From the NCBI RefSeq assembly GCF_005239225.2, contig NC_133295.1, forward strand, positions 10,664,001 through 10,728,000: DNA of 64,000 nucleotides, written 5' to 3'. Position 1 is the stretch's first letter; every line of letters begins with the position of its first letter. Position numbers and translations under genes: made by a program. Below, piece by piece: positions 11,716-23,347 of the stretch. The notes beneath the pieces are model-generated. The model made no database searches. It saw nothing but the letters and a program-made list of their open reading frames with translations, and was not told the DNA's origin. The DNA is from Populus alba (taxonomy: Eukaryota; Streptophyta; Magnoliopsida; Malpighiales; Salicaceae).

Positions 11716-11954
11716 TTTTTATTTTAAATTATTATTTTTTAATTATTTTAATACACTGATTTAAAAAAGGACTAAATAGGCGTAATGGACGAGTAGCTTA
11801 GCGTGCTTGTTAGTGTCACGTGACTACAAATGAAATACACAGATTGAATAGCCTGCTGGCTCTTCCCTTATTTGACACCAAATTTGATGTCACGATAGAG
11901 TAAGAGGAAAACTCTTCACTAATGCACACAGCTAAAAATAATGATTTAAAGATG

Positions 11955-11985
11955 CTTTTCTTTTCTTTTCTTTTCTTTTCTTTTC
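11955..11985. repeat. (CTTTT)6 microsatellite
   Basis: Six perfect CTTTT units plus one base in intergenic DNA. Confidence 0.95.
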
Positions 11986-12967
11986 ATACAAATTTGCATA
12001 CCAATTAAAATTATATTGTCCAAATGATTTTAAAAATTCACTTCTTATACCAATTCAATAAATTTAGATAAACAAGATTCTCTAAATGTGGATTTATTTC
12101 TAGATTCAAATTAAATTTAAAAAACAAATTAAGAAAAAAAAAAAGAGTTGTGTTTATAATAAAAGGTACATGTGCATTTGAAGGCTTCCAACCTCCGATG
12201 ATGGTCTTTCTTGGTGGAGTTGGCCTTGTCTCGGGTAGCCACTCCCCTTGGTTTAACACGTGTTTGTGGCGAAGCTCTAGTAACACTTTGACAACATGTT
12301 TTTTTTTTCCTTCTCTTCTTTCTAATTGGGCTTTCTCTCTCTATTTTTTATTAGGATTGGTCGGGCCGAGAATATTGGGCTTGATTGGGCTCCTCCTCTT
12401 CTTTCTTATTTAGCTTTCTTTTCCTTTCTTGGGCCCGGTTGGGCTTTCTCTTTAAATTTCTTCAAGTCGTCTAGATCATTTGTTCCCTTCTTTCTTTTTT
12501 TCTGAATGAGGCGACAACGGAAATCTTTTGAATTTAGAAAAGTCAATTATTAATATGATGATTGTAGTCGTCGTCGGCAGGTTTTACTTTATTGAAATGC
12601 TTGTTATGCAGAATATCATCATCATCATCATGAAGCAACAACTTCCACGAGCAAAAGGAAAAGCGACACAACACATATTTTCCACAAAGACGGTGTCAAA
12701 TCATGAATACTGGTTTCAACGTAAATGGCCATATTGATGCATGATATGTACAAAACATCTAACGGAATATGGTGTTCTACGTCGAAGCTTGAGGCTTTTG
12801 CAGACAAGAGAATATTTGGCCATCCTTCATCTTCGATCATGCAATCATGCAAAATCATCACCTCCCCAGAAATTCTGAGGAAAGCTACGTCGGCATGCGT
12901 AAACATCAATTATAGAAGGCAGTGATGGCGTAGCTAAGACCTGTACAGGCCAGTGAAAGGAATATCT
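11986..12967. other. Intergenic, no gene supported
   Basis: Several short open stretches occur on both strands but none resembles a protein family. A cluster of TTGGGC motifs (about 12325-12450) is the only distinctive regulatory-looking content. Confidence 0.5.
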
Positions 12968-13264
12968 TGGCCAGCTAAACCATTTCAACCCAACAGCTTA
13001 AGTTATTAATTAGGTGAGGTTTCAAGAGATGATTTATATTATTCTCTAACACACCTACTCAAGTAAAAGTCCTTTAAACTTGAAACTTGCACAGACTCAC
13101 ATTACTTTGTGTTTGATTTTTATCAAATAAATAAGGATGATGACATTCAAACTCGTGACTACTAGATTATCAAGGCTTTAATACCATGTCAAAAAACCAT
13201 TTTAACCCAACAGCTTAAGTTATTAGATGAGATTTTAGGATATTATTTATATTATTCATTTACA
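12968..13264 (-). mobile_element. TRIM: miniature LTR retrotransposon, minus-oriented
   Basis: A 297-bp element. Read on the minus strand: 5' LTR 13264-13187 (78 bp, begins TGTAAATGAATAATATAAAT, ends TTTTTTGACA); PBS from 13186 (TGGTATTAAAGCCTTGAT, matching the initiator-Met tRNA class with two changes); a short non-coding interior; a purine-rich GAGTAGG; and 3' LTR 13053-12968 (86 bp, begins TGTGTTAGAGAATAATATAA, ends GGCCA). Both LTRs share CTTAAGCTGTTGGGTT and an adjacent AAATGGTTT. There is no coding capacity, so it would need proteins from an autonomous LTR element. No matching 5-bp target duplication was visible, consistent with age. Confidence 0.85.
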
Positions 13265-15040
13265 TTAAAAACGTGAGATTTTTCAAATCTTTCTTTCTCT
13301 GAATATTAAATTGCTTCTTCGCGTGTCGGGTTGTATATTGCAGCTTCCTACCCGTAATATAAAGGTTACTTTATTTGGATTATAAAGTAGGAGCAACGTG
13401 GTCCAAGGGTTGAAAATTGAAGGCTTGTGGCAGGAGTTTTAATTAGTTAATTTGTGTCAAATCAGGAATTTGCTGTCAACTGGGGACATGGAACTTCAAT
13501 CGGGTTTATCTCTTAGCATTTTGATTTTGACATGGAAGTTTTTTCTTCTCAAGGCACTCGCATCGCAACTTTTGACCTCGAAAGCTAGTGGATTTGAGTG
13601 CATGGGTGGTGTTAAAGGGGGACCAATGGAATCTTGAGACTGGTGCATCTTCATAGATTTATAGCCCAAAATTTAAGTTAACTGAGGCAATTATTTGATA
13701 AGAGATATCCCACTAAAATAACCTTATTGTTGGTTATGAGCACCCTACGACCATGACCTAATAATGAATCAGTTGAAAGTCATTCCATTAATAAATGAAA
13801 AGTAAAATAAAGAGGTATAGCTTAATTAGTCTAGTTTCTAATTTGTTTTCTGGAGATTTCTAGTTTGAGTGTCATAAATTTTAGAATCATTAAAAATTTA
13901 TAGTTATTGACTTTAATATCTCAAGGAATTAATTAAAATATAGATAAGCTAAGCAAGAGGGGTCTCATATAGCCAGAATTCTTTGAGCATTCATGATCGA
14001 GGTTGGAAGCTCGTAAAAGTGGCTATAAAAGACAGGTAGAACGAAGTCTCCATGCCCTTTGTTGTCCAATAAGCAATTGTTCTTGGGGACAAAGAAATAT
14101 TCCCTTCTTTTCCATGGAGACAAGCAAAAGTTCAGAGACCCAGGCAAAGAACCTAATCATTTGGGGGGAAGGATGAAGGGGGAGAGATGGTTTTCACTAT
14201 CATTTTGTGATCATCATCTCTTGAAAAGGAAGCTTTTTTGTTGGTTGATGGAGACAACGTAAAAGGGACGACTATGCCTTCATGGCTTTGAACGAAAATA
14301 CCAGTAGTTGTGTCCACAAGGACCACACCGGGGTATTATCACCTTTTAAGTACTATATTGTTTGCTATTATTTGGAACTAATGTGAGAAAATGCATGTAG
14401 CCATCACAATAGTCGATGCTTGTGACCTTGCATGCATATAGGGCGCATTTACACCCTTTTTTAAGCTAAATTATTACAAAAAATTGAGTCAAACTATTAG
14501 CTCTTGATTATTTTTTTAGTAAAAGCTATTTTTTTAGTAATATATATACGTACATACGTACTGATCTCCCACATCTGATATTTCCAATTTCAACTGATAT
14601 AGACCTGAATAGATTGGCATCACATGGCGATATTTTTTGGATAAGAGTGTTGTCCATATTGTTTATACTATGCGTGTGTGTCTCTTCATAATATATGAGC
14701 ACCACGCTTTTAAAATTTTGCCGCTAGCTAGGTTACAAGCAAGGCAGTACAAGTGTACAACCAGACAATAAAGTCCGTGAGAAATTTACAAGCATGTGTA
14801 TAGAGCCTGAAATTCAGAAAGAAATGATTTATGAATTTTATAGAAATGACCTCTCTCCTACAAATGATGACGTCTCGGTGACTTCAAAGATAAAAATACA
14901 AAAGGAGTTTGCAATTAATTTTATAATAACTAAAAACATTCTCTATGATCTTTGTTAATCTATATAAATAGCAAATTTGATATCAGAAAAATTGATAACT
15001 AAAAATAAAAATATCAAAAGAATATTTTTATCTGTAAATT
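13265..15040. other. Intergenic, no gene supported
   Basis: Mixed-composition DNA with only short frames (for example around 13452-13637 and 14059-14262) that do not resemble known proteins. No structured repeats were recognised before the CACTA-like block. Confidence 0.5.
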
Positions 15041-15044
15041 TTCA

Positions 15045-16454
15045 AGGGATTTTACCGACAGAAATATTCATTCGGTATATATCGAGGAAATTATAGTGGG
15101 AAAAAAAATTAAAACGAAGCAAAAAAAAAAAATGGTTACTGTAAATTCTGTCTGTAAATTCATTGGTAAACTGTGAGCACTGTTCATCATGTCAATTACA
15201 AAGAGAATCACCGATGGAATTTTCCATTGGTATTTTCCAGAGAATTCCAGAACTGTTCACTTTCCAATTGCATTGTTAATTGTTGTTTTTTATGGACAAA
15301 ATTACTGATAGATTGAAAAGTCGTTGATGTTACTTGGCGGTTTTCTGAAAAATTAAATTAATTTAAATTTTTTATTTAAATATTATAGATAGAATCATCA
15401 ATGGATTGAAAAATCGTCGGTGACTATTGGCGGTTTCGAAAAAAATTTTATGAAATTAAAAATTTTAATAAAATATTACAGATGGAATTACCGATGAAAT
15501 AATTAAAAAATATTAATATTTAATTATCTGTCGGTAAAAACCGTCGCTAACGCGCCTCAATAAAAGCCTGAATCCCTTTGTTTCATAAGAGACAAGCTCA
15601 TTGATTGTTCTTCTACTTCTTCTTCTTCTTCACTATATGTAAAAAACATCAATATCTATTTCTTTCTCTTCTCTTCTCTCCTCATCTCCTTCTTTTCTCC
15701 TCCATGCTCGGGTATGTCTTCTTTTTTCTTTGTTCTTTTATCCTCTTAGTTTTTTTTTTAATTAATATGATTTATGAAAAAAAAATTATCTCATTAGCTT
15801 CACTAGCAATTATATTAAGGTAAGATTTTTCTTTTTTCTTCTTTTTTTCATGATTTTTTTTCACTATATTTTTTATTTTTTTTATTTTTAATTTTTTTTG
15901 TTATTAATAATTGTATAATTGTTGTTGTGAAAGTTTTTTTTTCATATGAGATCAATTTTTAGTTGATTTATTTATAAGATTTTTAAATTTTTAGCAACTG
16001 CAACTTCATTTTTTTCAAATGAATTTTTTTAGTTGAATTTATTTTTTTGTTTTATCTATATGTTGCAAATTTGTTTGAGTTGATTTTTTTTTTTTCCAAG
16101 CATTTTGATTATATATTATAGAGTGTTGATTTATGTTAATTTAATTATTTTATAATTTTATAAAATGGATTTTTTTAAAATGTTTTTAAATAATTACCGA
16201 TGGTCTTTTTCAAGGAATATACTGACAGAATCACGCGGGTAGATTTTTTTACGCGTCTGTTCCGTCAGTAAATATTTTCGTAATAATTTTTTTTTAATAC
16301 CAACGGATTTACCGACGAACTAAAAATTACCGATGAAAGATTCACCGGCGGAGAATTTTCGTCAGTGATTTCATTGATAAATTAATTACCAACATAATAT
16401 GTGTCTTACGATGACAGAAAAATTCTGTTGGTAAAACTTGTAAATGTTGTAGTG
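15045..16454. mobile_element. CACTA-like (CMC) transposon remnant, non-autonomous
   Basis: The right terminus reads, on the minus strand, CACTACAACATTTACAAG (end at 16454), the classic CACTA inverted-repeat start. Both flanks contain many short subterminal motifs of the accgacgg / accgatggaat / ccgtcggta type in both orientations (15050-15560 and 16190-16440), as in plant CACTA elements. The interior (15560-16180) is T-rich with no transposase frame. The left terminal CACTA was not found, so the left border is approximate and may be truncated. Confidence 0.7.
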
Positions 16455-17347
16455 ATTATATAATAGAAAATATTACTATCACTAAGTATATAAAAAATAA
16501 ACTATATTGTACTTGTTTTAATCATAAAGATATTTATTGTGTTGTTGTCACAATTTATCTAAACTAGTATATGCATGTTCGAAGATAAAGGATCACTAAA
16601 CCTAGTACATTGATTTGAGATTTAAGCGTAGCAATAAGATTCAATCCTCATTTTAAAACACTGGTATTAGGACACAAAAAGATGATAACAGTGAATTTTA
16701 GCTTTGGCTCATTTTCTTAGGTTATGTCCAAAATAGACTCAAATACCTCCACTTACACTCAAAGGATCATATTAACTCAGCTCGTGTTCACTCCCAATTG
16801 TGGTAACACTAGAGAAATTCTAAACAAATATTTGCATCTATAAAAAAATATTTTCAAACATAAGCAAAACAAAAATTTACATGTTATATTTTTTATAAAG
16901 AAAATGAATGTTATCATATTGAAGGCGACTTTGTTGTAAGGATAATAGTTTATTGTATGATAGAAAATGAATAGAAAGAGAATCTTTCAACTCACGTATG
17001 AAATTAACATCTTGCAAAAAAATATATAAGTTCAAGAACATAGTTTTTTTCAACTTTTGAAGAATAGGACCAGTTTAGTGATCATATTACCCTTAGATTG
17101 ACTATAAATCATATAAAAAATAGATCAAAAATATTTGTTTTTATTTATTAAAATAAAATAAAAAAATCAACATCTAATTAACATGACTCGTTAGTGATTA
17201 TAATGTTAATGGATCGACCTTTTCATAAAAAAAATCAAAATACTCAAAATAAAATTTTCTTTTATTTATTTTATGAGAATATTCCTATCATATAAGAAAA
17301 TTCATCAAATATGAATAAAATTCATATATGCACATAAAAACAGTGAA

Positions 17348-17378
<31 letters not shown>

Positions 17379-18110
17379 TTCATGATTTTTCTTTTATCAA
17401 ACATTCATCCACAAATAAAAACCAATTACAATCATGCATAGAATCATCTCATTACATATAAATCAAGTCAACATATCACATCAAAATATATATCCACTCA
17501 TACAAATCAATAACATATTTCAAATTATTCAAAATAAGTAAATCAATGCACTAGGGTTTGAAATCAATCTTTAAGAGCAATCGAATCATTTGATAGAAGC
17601 TGAAAATAATCAAAATAGTGACATTGATCTGTATAGTGTTGGCAAGTAGATTCATATGATGTCATTACTGTTAGCGCATTGGATCATGAGCTACCATTGA
17701 TGAGGCATGTTTTTAGGCAAATCATAAGTTTATCCCTCTTTTTCTTCCTATGTTGGTAGTGAGGACCACCTCCACTTAAAAAAATGAGAGATTAATGTTG
17801 AGAATGCTTCGAGTCTTTTTTTTATTATTTTATTTTTCTCTGCATGGATGCTTGACTACCACTACTATCATGCTCTATCATTGTTGAGTTTATTAAGTGA
17901 CCAAGAAAAGTGAAGATGGTGGTCTAAGCTACTATAATGCATGGTTAATGCATGGTTGTGCTGATCAAGACTAATTCGGTTAGCAACAATGAAGGAAACT
18001 TGGATGGACAATGGTGGAGGCTTTCGAGTAGAAGTTTTTATCGTGACTTGAGGAACTGCTAGGGGTTGTGCTAGTAAGGGCTTATGTTAGTTGATCAGTT
18101 ATGGTAGAGA
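16455..18110. other. Intergenic, no gene supported
   Basis: AT-rich DNA without recognisable coding sequence. It includes a TA dinucleotide run listed separately. Confidence 0.5.
17348..17375. repeat. (AT)n microsatellite
   Basis: Uninterrupted alternating A/T of 28 bp. Confidence 0.95.
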
Positions 18111-18270
18111 TTGTTGCTAGATCTTGACAATTATTTATTAGAGAGAGAATTTTTTTTCTTTTCTTTTCTTCTTATTTCTTTCACTAACCTGGTCTTTTTT
18201 TTTCTTTCCTTCTTTCACAAATTTGGTCCTCTCTTTTTTCTCTTTTCTTTCTTATCTTCTGATTTTCTTT

Positions 18271-18453
18271 GTGATTTCTCTGATTCGTTTGTCTTTTGGT
18301 GGTTTTTTGTTTTTTTTTTTTCTACGGATTCTCTTAGGCTATTCTTTCTTTAAATTTTCTATGTGATTTCTCTGATTCGTTTGTCTTTTAGTGGTTCTTT
18401 GTTTTTTTTTTTCTACGAATTCTCTTAGGTTATTCTTTCTTTAAATTTTCTCT
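18271..18453. repeat. Two-copy tandem repeat, 91-92 bp unit
   Basis: Copies begin at 18271 and 18363, each with gtgatttctctgattcgttt; a third partial copy begins at 18454 (gtgatttcc). The copies differ by a few substitutions and length changes in a T run. The block lies in a pyrimidine-rich tract (about 18130-18560). Confidence 0.9.
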
Positions 18454-19040
18454 GTGATTTCCTCCCTCTTTCTCCCTTATAAATATATGCTTTATTTATA
18501 GACCTTTCTCTATTTATCTTTTCAAATTCTTATCTTTTCTCTTATATTTTATCTCATGTTCTCCTCTTTTCTTTTAAATTCGTTTTGTTTTTTGGATGGA
18601 CTTAAACTCCCGTCTTTATCTTAGTCTCTCTTTTCCTTAATCACCATTTCACTCCCATTTTTTATTTTATTTTTCTTGATTTTTCTCACTTCTTATTTTT
18701 TAAGAATATATTGGAAAATAAGGGGTAAAAATAAGTTGTTACAAATGACAATCAATTGATTTGAAGGATGGATAATGGTGTTCTTACCATAGACAAAAGG
18801 TCTTTCTTTTATGTAAAGGGAATGCATCAAAAAGGGGGGGGGGGACAGAAACACAAGCTCCTTGTCCAACTAACTTCTTTATTTAAGGCTTTGTCCAAAT
18901 ATATTTTTATCGCAAGTATTTTTACTTATTGTTTTTCTTCGTAATTTATTCGTGTTTGCATGCAATGTATATTGAAATCTTCACACCTTACATTAAATTT
19001 TGTTCTAAATTTAATTATTTTTTTTACCATTGTTTACAAT
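18454..19040. other. Pyrimidine-rich intergenic DNA with G11 run
   Basis: No gene seen. It includes a run of eleven G at 18834-18844. Confidence 0.5.
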
Positions 19041-19290
19041 GTATCCCTTTATTAATGAACTAGTCTCGCATTCTCTCCTTGATGGACTAACCACACATCC
19101 CTTCATTAACAGACTCACCTTGTGTCCTTTTCTTAGAAGACTGATTGTGTATCCCCTTGGTAGACTTACCTTGAGCCCCTTTTTTGGTGGACTATTCACA
19201 CATTCCCTCTCCTTGACAGATTGAATATGCATCCCCTTTTTGGTTGATCGATCACTTGTCCTCTCATTTATAAACCAATTGCACATCTCC
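19041..19290. repeat. Degenerate minisatellite, about nine 27-bp units
   Basis: Units begin near 19041, 19068, 19096, 19122, 19149, 19173, 19201, 19228 and 19257, with a consensus like (c/g)atcccctt..ttgacagactaaccaca. Read on the minus strand the array stays open for 91 codons and yields 8-10-residue units of the form KG-x-x-V-S-L-L-x (e.g. KGHKVSLLMKGCVVS), because the 27-bp period is divisible by three. A true protein is doubtful; no start context or family was recognised. Confidence 0.8.
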
Positions 19291-20100
19291 TCACTTATAC
19301 CTCTAAATCCAACTACTACCCCTCAAGTACACTCTCCTAGTCAAATCTGGTTTACTCATCATCAACCATGAAGATAAAACATACATGGATTAAATGTTCA
19401 TATATTCTTCTATCATAATAGAGCCCATTAAATTGTGTTATGACATGCCTCAACCTCAAACGAAGCCACTTGTTTCTATGAATTACATGTCAATATGTCA
19501 CAAGGGGTATATAAACACTAAATGAATCACTAAATAAAGTGAAGGGGGCTCACATTCTCTTTTTAAACCACTAATTATTGCTTGCATCTTCTTTATAAAC
19601 ACACACAACACAACTTTAAGGCTTTATTTATCCTAAACTAGTATTAATTTAAGTATCAAAGATTCCTCTAAAAACAACATAGAAATCTTTTTTACAAGTG
19701 CTTCTGAAGCTTAAGTTCGGCAATTTCAATCTCTAATCCATGAATCAACTTTAAAAAGACCTTGATCTTTTGAGATTTTTTTTTAACCTTATAAGTGGCA
19801 TTGTCCTTATGGAATCTTGAATAAAATTCAGTTTAACTCCCTTTCTTTTTACATATTTTATTGTTGTTTCGATGATTGACAACTCATAAAATCTAATACA
19901 TGAGAGGGTTACAAACTTTTCCGTCATATATGCTCTATCAACTTCTTTAAATCTCCAATAACTAGTCTAACAGGTGACTCCTCCGTTAACACCATTAGCT
20001 CTACCTCCCAATATGTATAGACAACTCTAGTTTGAGGAAGAGGTAAACTAGAGTGAGATGCAAGGATATGATCACTCGCTTATCTCACTACCACGACAAA
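19291..20100. other. Intergenic, no gene supported
   Basis: Moderate-composition DNA with no convincing coding frame and no repeat that I could define. Confidence 0.4.
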
Positions 20101-21367
20101 TAGAGGCGAAACTAGAATTATTTGTTGGGAGGGCCAAAATTAATATAACAAGATATAATATTTATTTTAATTTATTGTATATGAGTTGTAAAACAAAATC
20201 TACATAATTTAGTTTTATTCAAATAACTTACTACAAACATATAATGACCTTTGTATAAGGTAAAAGGTTTGGAGCAATATCAAATTGAGTCAAAGCAATG
20301 AAGTTAATTTCATCTTTATAATGTATCTATCACTTTAATGTTGTTGGTCTTTATACCTATCAAATATAAACATACAAAGTATATAAGAAACATTAACTAA
20401 AGTGAAGCATTATTTATGTTTGATAAACTTTGAAATAAAGCAAAAAAATAATAAAAAAATGATTCTTACATATTTATTTTAATTGTGCTTGTAGTTTTTT
20501 CATAGAATAGAAATCATCAATTATCATATCAATTATGAATCTTTCAGCAATCTTTTTTTTTATATAAACAATCAAATAATTTGTAAGAAAATCATCCTCC
20601 ATCCGATTATGAAGTCTTGTTTTAACAATCTTCATCGTTGAAAAAGCTTGTTCAATAGGTTGTGAGTTATCAATATTTTTTTTCTTAAAAAAAAAATCAA
20701 TTCTTCTTATTTTGTTCATGGTTCAATCTAAAATCAAAACATATATAGTAAGAAAAAATTGATAATTTTGGTGGCTCTGCTAAAAACAAAACATAAAAAT
20801 CTAAACATAATCAAAATAAACCAATAAAATATATCTAATTAATTAGAAAAAAAATCACTATAACAAGAATTCAAAAAATAATTGGTAGAACTAGCAGATC
20901 TGAGAAAAAAAAAAGGAGCAAAAATGATAGAATTATATATAAAACAAAAAACTCATCAAATTATTAACAAACATCTCAAAACAAAACAAAAATAGATTTT
21001 AAATTTAAATTACCTTGTTTTGTTTGATGAAAAATAAATTAATTAGTGACTTTGTTTTAATTTTTTTTATAGAAAAATTTTACCCGTGATTTATATTTTT
21101 ATTTATATTTTTGATTGCTACATGATTTATATTAGGACAAATTAAGTACTCTATTTTTTGTTTTATAAAATAATATTTTTATATTGCTTTTTTTTTCCAC
21201 GTAAGTTAAGAATAAATTCAAAGAAAATCAAAAAGTAAAGTTAAGGCCCACCTCTTTAAAATAAAATATATAACTTCTTCTTGTATTTCATTACCCAGTA
21301 ATTAAACAAAATTAAAATGTATCAAGAGAGGCTCGGGCCCTTGCTTGCTCCCCCGCTTCCGCCCCTG
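20101..21367 (-). mobile_element. hAT transposon derivative, 1.27 kb
   Basis: The left end is TAGAGGCGAAACTAG and the right end, reverse-complemented, is CAGGGGCGGAAGCGG: degenerate hAT-type termini, mismatches mostly transitions. Flanking 8-bp target duplications are ACGACAAA (20093-20100) and ACAACAAA (21368-21375), 7 of 8 identical, as expected for hAT insertion. The interior keeps only the C-terminal part of a transposase on the minus strand, so the element is internally deleted. Confidence 0.85.
20474..20719 (-). pseudogene. hAT transposase C-terminal dimerisation fragment
   Basis: An 81-residue minus-strand frame contains QAFSTMKIVKTRLHNRMEDD and FLTNYLIVYIKKKIAERF. This matches the hAT C-terminal dimerisation region as found in TTF-type/MYM-type zinc-finger plant transposases, where the usual form is ERAFSAMK..LRNRM.DEFL..CLV.YIE. 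The DDE catalytic region and zinc finger are absent. It lies near the left end of the element in the orientation expected for transposase 3' sequence. Confidence 0.85.
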
Positions 21368-21375
21368 ACAACAAA

Positions 21376-23164
21376 CATTCTCCAAGCATTTTGTTCCTCA
21401 AGAAATCCAGTTCCTGCAAGATTCAACAACCATAGTATCATACTCCTTGAAGAACCACACCTCACGAGCAATCATGTTATAAGTTTTTATTTAAAAACCA
21501 ATAATTAATATAAAAAAACATGTTTTCACCAACAAAAAATAAATAAATTATATGAGTAAGATAAGGGGGTTTTCATTAAAAAGTTATATTTTTTCTCTTT
21601 AATTCAAATCATTAATCTGTTTTTATGAATTCTATTACATTTAGTTTTTATTCAGGAAATTAATATACGGCTAGTAAAAAAAATATATGTTTCCTCCAAA
21701 ACAAGGAAAAATACATGAATAAGAAAAGGAGATTTCACCTAATTATTATTTTTTCTGGGATTTAAATCATTTCCTTGTACATATATAAAGATCTATTTTA
21801 ATTATTATAAAAATAAATAAAAAAAATCGAAAAACTGTCCCACAGTATCACGAAGATACACCAGCTAGCTTGTAATACATGGATGCCGGATTGCTTGAAA
21901 ATACATGGAAAGCTGATATAAAAATTGTTTATAACTTGAAAGATATCTAAAGTTGACTATATTAAAGCTATTAATCGACATCCAAATCAATCAATGTTCA
22001 TCGATCAAATTGATTTAAAGGTATCCCACTTTCTTCTCCTGGGCTGCTTTTTTTTTTTTTTTGATGACGATCATTACAAAAGACATAAAGCCCTTAATAT
22101 GTTGCTTCTTACAGAACATTAACCTAGCTAGGTGGGGCAGATAATCAAGTGGTATCAACTGTAGACCACATAAGCTCGAGTTAATTGGATCATAATCTAA
22201 GCTCGTCGGGTCAACAGCACAAAATATAGTGCCCTTTTTGCCTTGTTATTTTCCCGATTCATGTTAGATCTCTGTCCCAGTACTGGGCCTATCATAAACC
22301 AATTACCCTTTTCTTAAACTTGAAAATATACTTCAAAAATGTGTCCGGGATGTTGTCCTGGACAGGATAATATAATAAAAATGAATATCAATAAACGAGA
22401 TTAGACTACACTATACTATAGATTAGATTAGATTAGAGTGTGTGTTGAACAAGAGAAGATCAATTTTATTTTTTTTTTGCCTCGGGAACAACTTGGGATA
22501 GATCATTATCCTGTTCAAAGTGTATTCAAAACACTTAATAATTTATCCTATCCTATTCTAAGTGTACGTTAAACACATCACAATTTGTTATTTCCTCAGG
22601 GATATATGATTACATAAATGTTATTTCTTCAGGGAAAATTGCAAGCAGAATCTGCCCTCAAGGGAAAAGTGCCAAATCTCCATTGTTGTTCTATGAAAGA
22701 GCACATAACCTTGCCAATCGGTCTGCATATTAGTTTTCTCTTCACGCAAGGCATCTTATACATCAAACCACCCTCTGGTAAATCGTTGATCGAGTGTACA
22801 AGGCCGACCTTGGATGCGCCTCGGAACATGGTTCAATAAAAAATATAATAACCTCTGCAGAATCGGATCCTATCTTCAAAGGAACACACTAATGTTCTAA
22901 AACAATCTGAATTCCATGTCTACGAGGCCGAGGCCATAATTCTGGAATCATTTTAGTAGAATTAATAAACCAACTCAATTAAATAATTTAAGTTGTTATG
23001 AGAAGTTCAAGATATAATTTATTATTTTTTAATATATTTTATTTATTTATTTAAGTGAAAAATTTTTAAATTTAAAACTTATATAGGTTTATATTATTTT
23101 TTATTTATTTATTATTAAATAAATAAAAATAATAAAATTTAAACTTTTGTGTGAGCACTTGATA
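21376..23164. other. Intergenic, no gene supported
   Basis: AT-rich with moderate-GC islands (about 22130-22300, 22620-22940). Short open frames on both strands at 22618-22839 do not resemble known proteins. Confidence 0.4.
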
Positions 23165-23347
23165 TCATATTTTTAAACAATTAGTTTCACCACTGTGGAC
23201 GAAGAAACCAACCACCCAATCCCCATCTTCTCTTCTGATAAGAACACCAGCTCCTGCCTTCCCCAGAATCCGAAGTGAGCTGCCATCCGTATCGAGCTTC
23301 CAACAAATCTTGATTGGGAAAGGACCAGGCAACCAACCAGATTCCAT
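23165..23347 (-). pseudogene. RNase H (RVT_3-like) fragment of a retroelement
   Basis: Minus-strand frame of 60 codons containing WKLDTDGSSL, GKAGAGVLIR and DGDWVVGFFVHSGETN. This is the start of the plant RNase H-like domain found at the C-terminus of non-LTR retrotransposon polyproteins and in domesticated single-copy proteins (usual form K-x-NTDGS..G-x-AG-GGv-R). The first catalytic Asp (DTDGS) is present; the rest of the domain is missing. It is a short relic. Confidence 0.7.

Noticed and set aside
13141..13190. tRNA-like sequence (cattcaaactcgtgact)
   Set aside because: It is the PBS and adjoining interior of the miniature LTR element, not a tRNA gene; no cloverleaf could be drawn.
15605..15823. 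Phe-rich 72-codon frame inside the CACTA-like block
   Set aside because: A by-product of T-rich sequence, not a transposase.
18111..18353. Phe/Ser-rich 80-codon frame in the pyrimidine tract
   Set aside because: Low-complexity translation of CT-rich repeats.
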